DNA from: Rapidithrix thailandica
GTDB lineage: Bacteria > Bacteroidota > Bacteroidia > Cytophagales > Flammeovirgaceae
NCBI RefSeq assembly: GCF_039710355.1
Contig: NZ_JBDKWZ010000006.1
Span: forward strand, 248,001 to 312,000
DNA: 64,000 nt
Direction: 5' to 3'
Part shown: positions 27,300-35,125 of the stretch, piece by piece
How positions within the stretch are numbered: position 1 is the stretch's first letter
Layout of the letters: the number at the start of each line of letters is the position of its first letter
The notes under the pieces: model-generated
The model's input: the letters and a program-made list of their open reading frames with translations, nothing else
The model's database searches: none
What the model was told of the DNA's origin: nothing
Program-made: the position numbers and the translations under genes

Positions 27300-27848
27300 T
27301 TATTTAATCGACACGGTTACTAACAACTTTAAAAACAAAGTCTCCTGGTTTTTAGTAGGTTTCACTTGGTATTGGATATTCTGCCCGGATTTTCGTTTGA
27401 CATCGTAAATGCCCAATCCGGCACCCCCTCTGGCCGTAAACTTCCCGTTACCCAATATTTCCCGGTAAGCTTGTACCAATTGCTCTTTGGTTAGCCGGTT
27501 CACGATTTCAATCCGTTTGACAGCCGTTTGTACCTCTATGGGCAGGGCCAGATTTCCACACATGATTTCAATCGTTTTTCCTTTTTTCACAATTAAAAAA
27601 TCCAAAAAGGCAAAACCATCTACCCTGGCCTTCAGATTTACTTCCATATTCTGCCTCACATTTTGCAATAATTCAATGATAATAACTTGAATTTTGCGTT
27701 GCAAGGACTTTTTGGGTACAAATTCTAAAATTTTAGACTCGATTAGAAAAAACAAATCATCATACTGCCGGGCAGTAAGGTGCCCCCGGTAAGAAAAAAT
27801 TACTTTGGGTTTATCAGATTTATCAGTAGAGCCAAATAGAAATCCCAA
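27300..27848 (-). CDS. siaB: SiaB family protein kinase
   Basis: 182 residues, GHKL-type ATPase fold as in anti-sigma kinases. The N-box helix is IQVIIIELLQNVRQNMEVN (E and N residues for Mg-ATP), and a glycine-rich lid ARGGAGLGIYDVKRKSGQNI follows near residue 140. Known role of the family is to phosphorylate SiaC. It is directly followed by siaC, so the kinase-substrate pair is intact here while the phosphatase partner is missing from the locus. Confidence 0.85.
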   Translation of the reverse strand: MGFLFGSTDKSDKPKVIFSYRGHLTARQYDDLFFLIESKILEFVPKKSLQRKIQVIIIELLQNVRQNMEVNLKARVDGFAFLDFLIVKKGKTIEIMCGNLALPIEVQTAVKRIEIVNRLTKEQLVQAYREILGNGKFTARGGAGLGIYDVKRKSGQNIQYQVKPTKNQETLFLKLLVTVSIK

Positions 27849-28217
27849 GATGAATAATCAGTTGTCAGGTTAATAAACAATTTTCGAACGAACTAATTTA
27901 AGTAAATAAAGAATGGATTAATAGCGTAAAGTTTCTAATAAACTTTAATTATTCCAATTTTTTCTTAATAAAACCAAACTAATACCAGTTACACAAAGAT
28001 ATCGCTAATTATTTTATTTGTCGAAGTTCTAGTATTCTCCAGGGGATTTATGTAACTTCTCTTACGTTTTATCCAATAAATGTAATGAGCAAGTTTAAAC
28101 TTGACCCTTTTCCGCTGGAAGATGTTGGGCTTAAACTTGCTCTGATGTGTTTATCCTAACAAACCGCCTATGCATAGATGTTTTACTTTTTAATTTTGAA
28201 ACAAGCCCTCATGCATT
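27849..28217. other. 369-bp divergent intergenic region between siaB and the MpaB-type gene
   Basis: Carries promoters for both genes. The only clear structure is the 12-bp inverted repeat at 28087-28142, described separately. Confidence 0.5.
28087..28142. repeat. 12-bp perfect inverted repeat with 32-nt loop
   Basis: GAGCAAGTTTAA at 28087-28098 pairs perfectly with TTAAACTTGCTC at 28131-28142. The inner part has a further CCC/GGG pairing possibility. It sits 76 bp before the ATG of the MpaB-type gene. No T-run follows, so it is not an ordinary terminator; a regulatory hairpin or operator pair is possible. Confidence 0.6.
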
Positions 28218-29237
28218 ATGAAACGGTTCACCAATTCCTTATTAGAGAAAGCCCGTTTTCAAGCTGACCCACTTGCTGACCAATTAATCTCACAGGTGAT
28301 ATTTGATGACCGACTTTCTCAATTATTCCAACTAAGTTCACCATATGACATCCAAAACTTGCCTGAAGAAGTCCGGGAGTACTTTCTGCAACCTACTCCG
28401 TTACCGGATTGGGCCGATGTCCGAAAAATAAAATTGAGTTCGCATTTTTTGGAACAACATCTGGAAATCATTTTAAACCTCTTAGGCAGCTACTCATTGC
28501 CCTATTGTTTTGCTGCGGCAAAAGGGGCCAAGGCCTTGCAAATAACCGGACAAATGACCCATAACACCGAGGCCCGTTTGGCTTATACCGCAGCGTTTGT
28601 CTTGACAACCCTGCACAGAGAAGCGTTACTTTCTCCGGAAAAAGGACCTTTTGCCATCAAAAAAATCCGTCTGATACATGCCCTTAACCGCTATCAAATC
28701 GAACAGTCCAAACAATGGTCCGAAGGCTGGGGTAAGCCCATCAACCAAGAAGAGATGAGTGGTACAAACCTGGCGTTTTCCTTGATAATTTTAAGAGGTT
28801 TGAGAAAACTGGGATATGTTATCAAAAAAGAAGAATCAGAAGCCTACCTGCATACCTGGGCCGTCATCAGTTATTTGCTAGGTGTTTCGGAAGAGCTGCT
28901 TCCTACCAACGGGAAAGAAGCATACCATCTGGAAAAGTTGATTGCGGGCAATCAGTTCCGCCCATCTGAAGCCGGGCAGGCACTTACAGCCTCTTTGATT
29001 TACAACCTGACCAAAGCCACTCCAAAATCCATCAATCAGGACCAAATCCAAGCCTATATCCGGTTTTTGGTGGGAAATGAAGTGGCCAATATTTTGGGCA
29101 TTCCCGAAACCTATATTTTCTCCAGGCAAGTGCTAAGGGTTTCGCTCTGGGTTCAGAAATTTATGCTTCAGTTTTCTACCCTGTCCAGCTCCGATAAAGT
29201 CCATAAAAAGCTCCTGGAAATCAGAGCTAAAATTTAA
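28218..29237 (+). CDS. MpaB-type oxygenase (DUF2236) family protein
   Basis: 339 residues, nearly all helical. It resembles the ER-bound oxygenase MpaB / rubber-oxygenase family: LPDWADVRKIKLSSHFLEQH near residue 70, LGSYSLPYCFAAAKGAKAL, RLAYTAAFVLTTLHREALLS, then IRLIHALNRYQIEQSKQW and LLGVSEELLPTN. Conserved His residues (LIHALNRYQ and HTWAVISYLLG) fit b-type haem ligation known for latex-clearing protein relatives. The substrate is unknown. No signal peptide is seen, so it is probably cytoplasmic. Confidence 0.78.
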   Translation: MKRFTNSLLEKARFQADPLADQLISQVIFDDRLSQLFQLSSPYDIQNLPEEVREYFLQPTPLPDWADVRKIKLSSHFLEQHLEIILNLLGSYSLPYCFAAAKGAKALQITGQMTHNTEARLAYTAAFVLTTLHREALLSPEKGPFAIKKIRLIHALNRYQIEQSKQWSEGWGKPINQEEMSGTNLAFSLIILRGLRKLGYVIKKEESEAYLHTWAVISYLLGVSEELLPTNGKEAYHLEKLIAGNQFRPSEAGQALTASLIYNLTKATPKSINQDQIQAYIRFLVGNEVANILGIPETYIFSRQVLRVSLWVQKFMLQFSTLSSSDKVHKKLLEIRAKI

Positions 29238-29257
29238 AAGAAATGGTTCGACTTACC

Positions 29258-29362
29258 GAAGTGAATTAGTCGTTTTCTTTTTTTTGAAATGTTTCAAAAA
29301 GTGCCTTGATGAGCCGATTTTGATTCCATCTTCGGTCAAAAACTATACGTGCAAACCACTTC
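29258..29362 (-). mobile_element. MITE-like dispersed element, copy B (105 bp, internally deleted)
   Basis: Minus orientation relative to copies A, C and D. Ends GAAGTGAATTAG and AACCACTTC, flanked by the direct duplication ACC (29255-29257 and 29363-29365). It lacks 56 bp from the middle compared with the 161-bp form. The breakpoint coincides with an 8-bp direct repeat, TTCAAAAA, present at both ends of the missing segment in the full copies. Located in the 3' space between the MpaB-type gene and the convergent TIM-barrel gene. Confidence 0.85.
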
Positions 29363-29460
29363 ACCGGATAAAAAACAACCATTCTAACACCGGATAACAA
29401 CTTTGGCTGTCCTGTATTAGAATGGTTGTACTGAAAAGCAAGTACCGTTATTTCAAAATT

Positions 29461-30399
29461 TTAAAACGTATCTACTTCTTTATAAGCATCGATCACACGT
29501 TGCTCCCCCTCTTTTCCGGATTGGGAATTACCGTGTTCCATCCCGACTATTCCCTGGAAATTTTTTCCATGAATATGTTTAAAAATATTGGTATAATTTA
29601 TTTCTCCGGTAGTCGGCTCTTTTCTGCCCGGGTTATCCCCTACCTGAAAGTAAGCAACTTCACTCCAAGCACTGTCAATATTAGGAATGATATTGCCTTC
29701 CGTAATCTGTTGATGATAGATATCGAATAAAATTTTGCAAGAAGGGCTATTGACTGCCCGGCATACCTCATAAGCCTGTGGTATTTTTTTCAAAAACAAT
29801 CCGGGATGATCACGGAAATTCAACGGTTCCAATACCATTACCAGCCCGTGAGGTTCCAGTATTTCGCAAGCTCTACGCAAAGCCTCTACCACATTTGCCG
29901 TTTGGTACCCCATGTCTTTACGTAAGTCTACATGCCCGGGTACTACCGTCATCCATTTGGCATTTACCCTCTTGGCAACTTCTACCGAGTCTTTAATATC
30001 TTTTAAAAACTCATCCAGTTTCCCTTTATCACCACTGGTAAGATTCGGTTCTTTCCAGTAAATTTGATGCGCAACAAACACCCCCATTTGCATTCCGGAG
30101 GCTTCCATTTGTTTGGCTATTTTGTCCTGCATGGACTTGTCCCGGCCTTTCATTCCGTTATCTTCCAATGCAGTAAATCCCGCATCGGCCATAAATTTCA
30201 ACTGGTCTATCAGATCATTCCCCGCATAGTTTCGAAACATACCAAAATGAGGAGCATATTTTAGTTTGAACGAATGCTTTTTGACCAAACCAGGTACATA
30301 CTCTCCCCCACTCGCACAGTGCACCATGCCTCCCGTAGCCATGACTGCCGCACCCGATAACATACTTTTTTTGACAAAATTTCTTCTTTTCATGCTCAT
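29461..30399 (-). CDS. Sugar phosphate isomerase/epimerase-like TIM-barrel protein (hydroxypyruvate isomerase family) with Tat-type signal
   Basis: 312 residues. The N-terminus MSMKRRNFVKKSMLSGAAVM has a twin-arginine motif (RRNFVKK) and a possible lipobox ending GGMVHC. The AP-endonuclease-2-like TIM barrel follows: FMADAGFTALEDNGMKGR, AKWMTVVPGHVDLRKDMGYQ, LVMVLEPLNFRDHPG (metal-binding Glu), CKILFDIYHQQI (Asp, His), and GIVGMEHGNSQSGKEG (final Glu). The family isomerises hydroxypyruvate, or sugars in oxidative sugar breakdown. The exact substrate is not determinable, and two Met codons (30399, 30393) are possible starts. Confidence 0.85.
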   Translation of the reverse strand: MSMKRRNFVKKSMLSGAAVMATGGMVHCASGGEYVPGLVKKHSFKLKYAPHFGMFRNYAGNDLIDQLKFMADAGFTALEDNGMKGRDKSMQDKIAKQMEASGMQMGVFVAHQIYWKEPNLTSGDKGKLDEFLKDIKDSVEVAKRVNAKWMTVVPGHVDLRKDMGYQTANVVEALRRACEILEPHGLVMVLEPLNFRDHPGLFLKKIPQAYEVCRAVNSPSCKILFDIYHQQITEGNIIPNIDSAWSEVAYFQVGDNPGRKEPTTGEINYTNIFKHIHGKNFQGIVGMEHGNSQSGKEGEQRVIDAYKEVDTF

Positions 30400-30534
30400 A
30401 TTTGAATTTTAACTTTTCAGAAAATAATAATCCTATCTTTCTTTTAGTAAAGCCGTTTTCTACATCTTTGTACTCATCAATCCATAAAGTATTGGCAGAA
30501 TACACCCTTTTGCCTCAATAACTATCTTTAACAG

Positions 30535-31608
30535 ATGTTCCGACTAGTAAATATATTATCAAAAGAGAAAAAAAGTAACAGAAGCATCTTGAGCTGTGCT
30601 TTCCTTTTTGCAAGCCTTCTTGCGGGCTTCACTTCCTGCCTCCCACAGAAGGCATCCACCGAAATGCCTCACTACTACCAATTCAGCCAACCTCAAATGG
30701 GCACTCACTTTACCTTTTATTTTTACAGTACGCTGGATAGCTCCCAAGCAAAAGAAGTTGCCCAAAAAGCCTTTGACCGGATCGCTGAACTCAATCAGGC
30801 ACTCAGCGATTACCTTCCGGAAAGCGAATTAAATTTACTATGCAAACAAGCCGGAAGCGGTCAGTTTATTCCGGTAAGCAAGGACTTATGGCAAGTATTA
30901 GTCGCTTCACTTGAGGCCTCCGAATTATCAGAAGGAGCCTTTGATGTCAGTGCAGGACCGCTCATCCGGCTATGGAGAAGAACCCGGTATAAAAAGCAGT
31001 TACCCGATTCTCTCCGTTTATCCCAGGCATTTGAGAAAGTAGGGTATCAAAAAATTGAATTGGATGAAGCCTCCCGGTCTGTAAAGTTGACCCAACCTGA
31101 TATGCGTCTTGATTTTGGAGGAATTGCCAAAGGATATACTGCTGACCAAGTAATCCGGGTTTTCAAACAACACCAGATCGAAGCCGTGTTGGTAGATGCC
31201 GGTGGGGATTTGACCATTGCGGCAGCCCCTCCCGGTAAAAAAGGTTGGGAAGTGACCTATGACGACTTGAAAGAAGGAAGCAAAACCCAACAGGTCCTTC
31301 TCTTATCACACTGTGCCGTAGCCACCTCAGGTGACCTGTACCAACATGTAATCATCGATGGGAAAAAGTACTCTCATATTGTCAACCCTTTCACCGGTAT
31401 CGGGTTGACCAATCAAGTAACCGTAACCGTAGTAGCACCTACAGGAGTCCAAGCCGACTGGCTGGCTTCTACCATTAGCATATTGGAAAGTAAAACCCTT
31501 CCCCACACTATTGAGAAAATACCCGATACCCATTTCTTAATTTTAAAGAATACGGAAGATATCTTGACCCGGCAAGCGAAAGGTTTATTTGAAAAAGTAA
31601 AAAATTGA
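30535..31608 (+). CDS. apbE: FAD:protein FMN transferase (lipoprotein)
   Basis: 357 residues. A signal peptide with lipobox (LFASLLAGFTSC) leads to the ApbE domain: MGTHFTFYFYSTLDS, EGAFDVSAGPLIRLW (the DxxxGP motif), MRLDFGGIAKGYTADQV (GxxAKGYA-type), VDAGGDLTI (GG-D) and VATSGDLYQHV with SHIVNPFTG (Mg and FAD binding). ApbE attaches FMN covalently to Thr/Ser in periplasmic subunits such as NqrB, NqrC and RnfG. None of those targets is in the window. Confidence 0.93.
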   Translation: MFRLVNILSKEKKSNRSILSCAFLFASLLAGFTSCLPQKASTEMPHYYQFSQPQMGTHFTFYFYSTLDSSQAKEVAQKAFDRIAELNQALSDYLPESELNLLCKQAGSGQFIPVSKDLWQVLVASLEASELSEGAFDVSAGPLIRLWRRTRYKKQLPDSLRLSQAFEKVGYQKIELDEASRSVKLTQPDMRLDFGGIAKGYTADQVIRVFKQHQIEAVLVDAGGDLTIAAAPPGKKGWEVTYDDLKEGSKTQQVLLLSHCAVATSGDLYQHVIIDGKKYSHIVNPFTGIGLTNQVTVTVVAPTGVQADWLASTISILESKTLPHTIEKIPDTHFLILKNTEDILTRQAKGLFEKVKN

Positions 31609-31665
31609 GGAGAACCTTGTGTGTATTATCAACCAACACAATGTTGTAGAGCTCAGGTCGCTTTG

Positions 31666-32775
31666 TTACCGGTTTTGTTCCTTCAGGTAGTTAATCATCA
31701 GAGAGGCTGTTCGTTGGCTGGTCCCTTCGGTTTTAATCAGGTCAATTAATTGCTGATAGTCTTCCATGATTACTTCCCGCTTCCCGTTTAATGCCGCATC
31801 CAATTCTTTACCCAGGTTTTCAGGGGTGAACTCTTTTTGAATCAGTTCTTTCACTACTTCCTTTTGAGCCAACAAGTTTACAAGGGAAATATACTTCACT
31901 TTTATGACTAACCTCCCAATAAAATACGTCAAACGGTTCATTTTATAACAAACCACCTCGGGAACTTTGAAAAGAGCCGTCTCCAAGGTAGCTGTTCCGG
32001 AAGTAACGACAGCCGCCTGAGCATTAGCCAACAAATCATAGGTGGCATTATACACGACCTTCAAGCCTTTGTCCAAAGCCGGTTGGTACATTTCCTCCGG
32101 CAGATTATCTACCCCTGCCACTACAAACTGATAACCGGGAAAGTCATCCACTACTTGAAGCATGGTTTCAAAGATAAATTTCAACTCCTGTTTGCGGCTT
32201 CCGGGTAACACGGCGATCAGAGGCTTTTCGGTCAGTTGATGCTTTTCCAGAAAACGGGAGTCCGCTTTAAACTGGGAAATGGCATCAAAAAGAGGATTCC
32301 CCACATAATCGACCTCCATCCGGAATTTTTTATAGAAGTCTTTTTCAAAATGAAGGATCACAAACATCCGGTCGATGTAGCGCTTTATTTTCCAGGCCCG
32401 TTTTTGGTTCCAGGCCCATAGCTTGGGGGAAATATAATAATAATTACGAATGCCATGTTTGTGCGTAAATTTAGCAATACGCAAATTAAACCCGGCATAA
32501 TCCACGAGTATCACCACATCCGGCCGGTAGTCCAAAATATCCTTTTGACATTGTTTGATAAACTTCCGGATCGTCCGAAAGTTTACAATCACCTCCCAAA
32601 ACCCCATAAAGGCCATCTCCCGGTAATGCGTTACCAGGTCCACTCCGGCTTTTTCCATTTCATCTCCGCCCCAACCTCTGAAGGTGGCTTCCGGGTCTAA
32701 GCGGCTGAGCTCCTTTACCAGGTTGGATGCATGCAAATCTCCCGATTTTTCGCCTGCAATGATATAGTATTTCAT
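31666..32775 (-). CDS. lpxB: Lipid-A-disaccharide synthase
   Basis: 369 residues, the usual length. N-terminal MKYYIIAGEKSGDLHASNLV, then VTHYREMAFMGFWEVI (the conserved MG-x-xEV motif), VILVDYAGFNLRIAKF, YYISPKLWAWNQKRAWKIKR, VGNPLFDAI, VLPGSRKQEL and VVTSGTATLETALFKVPEVV. It is a GT-B glycosyltransferase at the inner membrane that joins UDP-diacylglucosamine and lipid X. hldD of the heptose pathway lies ~650 bp away, so two LPS genes flank the PTPS gene. Confidence 0.95.
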   Translation of the reverse strand: MKYYIIAGEKSGDLHASNLVKELSRLDPEATFRGWGGDEMEKAGVDLVTHYREMAFMGFWEVIVNFRTIRKFIKQCQKDILDYRPDVVILVDYAGFNLRIAKFTHKHGIRNYYYISPKLWAWNQKRAWKIKRYIDRMFVILHFEKDFYKKFRMEVDYVGNPLFDAISQFKADSRFLEKHQLTEKPLIAVLPGSRKQELKFIFETMLQVVDDFPGYQFVVAGVDNLPEEMYQPALDKGLKVVYNATYDLLANAQAAVVTSGTATLETALFKVPEVVCYKMNRLTYFIGRLVIKVKYISLVNLLAQKEVVKELIQKEFTPENLGKELDAALNGKREVIMEDYQQLIDLIKTEGTSQRTASLMINYLKEQNR

Positions 32776-32844
32776 GTGGTGGACTTCGAGGGTTGAACAA
32801 TGGAAAGACCGATTCCTGCCTGGACGGTCTCTTTACGTCTTTGT

Positions 32845-33264
32845 CTACTCTCCATAATACCGGACAAAGTTGTTCCGGGTTTCAAAGAGTTCGATACAAT
32901 GTAACTGTACTTCCGGAGCAGCCGCGTTGATTTCCCTCACCAGGATTTCCCAAAATTCAGTCACCAGAATCTCACAGCTTGGCATTTTTCCTTTCAAAAA
33001 GCTGACATCCAGATTGAGGTTTTTATGATCCACCTCTTCGATGATATGCTTTTTGATGATTTTACTCAACAGTTTCAGATCCATCACCAATCCGGTGTCA
33101 GGATGGGGGGTGCCTTTCACGGTCACGATCAATTCGAAATTATGTCCATGCCAGTTTTCGTTGGCACAAGGCCCGAACATCGCTTCGTTCTTCTCTTTTG
33201 ACCAAGCCTCGTTGTATAACTTATGAGCCGCATTAAAATGCTCTTTCCTACAAATATGTACCAT
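32845..33264 (-). CDS. queD: 6-pyruvoyl/6-carboxy-tetrahydropterin synthase family enzyme
   Basis: 139 residues. Zinc is held by the His of FNAAHKLYN and the pair in WHGHNFEL. The active-site Cys is in FGPCANENWHGH, with spacing C-x5-HGH. Classical QueD has C-x3-HGH, while C-x5-HGH is the spacing of 6-pyruvoyl-tetrahydropterin synthase (PTPS-II). VDHKNLNLDV supplies the usual Asp/His charge relay and IELFETRNNFVRY the closing Glu. The annotation convention for Bacteroidota is QueD (queuosine pathway); a role in biopterin synthesis is possible. No other queuosine gene is adjacent. lpxB starts 69 bp downstream on the same strand. Confidence 0.85.
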   Translation of the reverse strand: MVHICRKEHFNAAHKLYNEAWSKEKNEAMFGPCANENWHGHNFELIVTVKGTPHPDTGLVMDLKLLSKIIKKHIIEEVDHKNLNLDVSFLKGKMPSCEILVTEFWEILVREINAAAPEVQLHCIELFETRNNFVRYYGE

Positions 33265-33425
33265 ACTAACCTGAATTATTCAATCAGCCGCAAAATTAGT
33301 AATAAAAAACATGAATACCGATGGATTGAGATGGCAGGGATTGGGGAATTCAAGGAAAATTCTGCCCAAAAAGCTATAAATTGCAAGCCAAATACAAGCT
33401 TGTTCAACATAAACGACAATATACA

Positions 33426-34391
33426 ATGATCATAGTAACAGGAGCAGCGGGTTTTATTGGAAGCTGTCTGATCAGCCGCTTGAATCAAGATAATTTTAAT
33501 GCTATCATCGCTGTGGATGATTTTTCCAACGCCGAAAAAAATAAAAACCTGGAAGGCAAAACCATTCAGGAGCGGGTTCACCGGGATGATTTATTTACTT
33601 GGTTAGACGAGCACAACGAACATGTAGAATTCATTTTACATATCGGTGCCCGTACCGATACCACAGAATTTGACCGGGATATTTTTGAGCGCTTAAACAT
33701 CGAGTTTACCAAAAACACCTGGAAGGCTTGTTGTCAATACCAAATCCCATTGATTTACGCTTCCTCTGCGGCCACCTATGGTCTGGGAGAATTAGGTTAT
33801 GATGACAATGAAGCCATCATTCCCCAATTAAAACCCCTCAACCCGTACGGGGATTCTAAGAACCTCTTTGATATTTGGGCTTTGCAACAAGAAGAAAAAC
33901 CTTTTTTCTGGGCAGGTTTAAAATTCTTCAACGTATACGGCCCCAACGAATATCACAAAAGCAGAATGGCCTCGGTAATCTTTCATGCCTTCAACCAAAT
34001 CAATGCTACGGATAAAATGAAGCTATTCCGCTCTCATAACCCTGACTTTAAAGACGGAGAGCAACAACGCGATTTCATTTATGTCAAAGATTTGCTGGAT
34101 GTAATCCGCTTCTTAATGCATCACCGAAAAGACTCGGGCATTTACAACCTGGGAACGGGCAGCGCCAGAACCTTTTTGGATTTGACTAAGAGTACTTTTA
34201 AAGCCTTGGGCAAAGAAGAGGATATTGCATTTATAGATACTCCGGAAGATATCCGAGATAAATACCAGTACTTCACCGAAGCCAATATGGACAAACTTCG
34301 CAGTATTGGCTATACCAAGCCGTTTACCAGTTTGGAAGAAGGAGTGTCGGATTATGTAAAAAATTATTTAATGCCAGGAAAATACTATTAG
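33426..34391 (+). CDS. hldD: ADP-glyceromanno-heptose 6-epimerase
   Basis: About 321 residues, an extended SDR. NAD(P) motif MIIVTGAAGFIGSCL, then ILHIGARTDTTEFD, YASSAATYGLGE and the catalytic LNPYGDSKNLFD (Tyr...Lys). FFNVYGPNEYHKSRMASVIFH is diagnostic for the HldD/RfaD subgroup. It converts ADP-D-glycero- to ADP-L-glycero-manno-heptose for LPS inner core. I use the ATG at 33426, which puts the Rossmann strand at the N-terminus; the upstream start at 33381 would add 15 non-homologous residues. A hairpin follows at 34406. Confidence 0.94.
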   Translation: MIIVTGAAGFIGSCLISRLNQDNFNAIIAVDDFSNAEKNKNLEGKTIQERVHRDDLFTWLDEHNEHVEFILHIGARTDTTEFDRDIFERLNIEFTKNTWKACCQYQIPLIYASSAATYGLGELGYDDNEAIIPQLKPLNPYGDSKNLFDIWALQQEEKPFFWAGLKFFNVYGPNEYHKSRMASVIFHAFNQINATDKMKLFRSHNPDFKDGEQQRDFIYVKDLLDVIRFLMHHRKDSGIYNLGTGSARTFLDLTKSTFKALGKEEDIAFIDTPEDIRDKYQYFTEANMDKLRSIGYTKPFTSLEEGVSDYVKNYLMPGKYY

Positions 34392-34405
34392 TTTAACACC
34401 CGGCC

Positions 34406-34463
34406 CAAGGGTTAGGAGTTGGTCAAATCCTTGTAAAAACTCATACTCCACTCCTAACCCTTG
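34406..34463 (+). terminator. Long-loop hairpin after hldD, probable terminator
   Basis: A 14-bp perfect inverted repeat (CAAGGGTTAGGAGT, 34406-34419, and ACTCCTAACCCTTG, 34450-34463) with a 30-nt loop, followed by a T-rich stretch, 14 bp after the hldD stop. Confidence 0.65.
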
Positions 34464-34581
34464 TTTCTATATTATTTTTTCTTGTTTTTTTTTCAAGCAT
34501 ATAATATTCTGAAAACCATTAGCATTACCATACTTTCCAGCAATCACACCCCAAAAAACCATCAATATTTCTATAGAAAGA

Positions 34582-34613
34582 TTTGGCAGATACCAATCCA
34601 TTTTCTACCTTTG
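34582..34613 (+). promoter_or_regulatory. Promoter of the tandem tRNA-Phe genes
   Basis: TTTG (34582-34585), 20-nt spacer, TACCTTTG (34606-34613): a close match to the Bacteroidota consensus. It lies 45 bp before the first tRNA-Phe. Confidence 0.75.
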
Positions 34614-34658
34614 CATCGCCTTTAACAGAGAAAGGCACTGATAATACAAAAACATCCT

Positions 34659-34731
34659 GGTGATGTAGCTCAGTTGGTAGAGCATCGGACTGAAAATCCG
34701 TGAGTCGGTGGTTCGAATCCACTCATCACCA
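34659..34731 (+). tRNA. tRNA-Phe (GAA), copy 1
   Basis: A 73-nt cloverleaf: acceptor GGTGATG pairs with CATCACC, D-loop GCTCAGTTGGTAGAGC, anticodon stem CGGAC/GTCCG-type with loop CTGAAAA giving anticodon GAA, T-arm GTGGTTCGAATCCAC, discriminator A. CCA is not encoded. Identical to copy 2. Confidence 0.97.
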
Positions 34732-34733
34732 CA

Positions 34734-34764
34734 AATACAATTCAACGGAATTGTATTGCATTTT
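34734..34764 (+). terminator. Hairpin after tRNA-Phe copy 1
   Basis: A 10-bp perfect stem (AATACAATTC / GAATTGTATT) with a 4-nt loop, then GCATTTTT. It begins 3 bp after the tRNA and could terminate or process the transcript. Confidence 0.7.
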
Positions 34765-34814
34765 TCACTTAATTTTAGAAGTATTTCTTTTAATGGGTAC
34801 TTCCATCAAAAGAT

Positions 34815-34887
34815 GGTGATGTAGCTCAGTTGGTAGAGCATCGGACTGAAAATCCGTGAGTCGGTGGTTCGAATCCACTCATCACCA
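34815..34887 (+). tRNA. tRNA-Phe (GAA), copy 2
   Basis: Identical over all 73 nt to copy 1, 83 bp downstream in the same orientation. Anticodon GAA, no encoded CCA. The spacer between copies is unrelated to the sequence after copy 2, so only the tRNA itself is duplicated. Confidence 0.97.
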
Positions 34888-34897
34888 CTTCCCAATA

Positions 34898-34935
34898 AAG
34901 GCTTGTTGAATTGATCGGCAAGCCTTTTTATTTTT
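34898..34935 (+). terminator. Terminator after tRNA-Phe copy 2
   Basis: An 8-bp stem (AAGGCTTG / CAAGCCTT) with a 13-nt loop and a T-rich tail (TTTTTATTTTT). Confidence 0.85.
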
Positions 34936-35125
34936 AACTCCTCCCATAGCACTTCACCTGTTTTTCCAGCCATCATTCCTGGGAAATCTTTCCGCTTTTT
35001 CAGATAATTCTCTTTAATTTGGGAAATGCGTTTATATTTGTTTGATTTATTGTGTACGACAACAATAAACCCTTACAAGTACTTAAGCAGGTTAACCCAA
35101 TGCTTACACCCTTTACATTTATATT

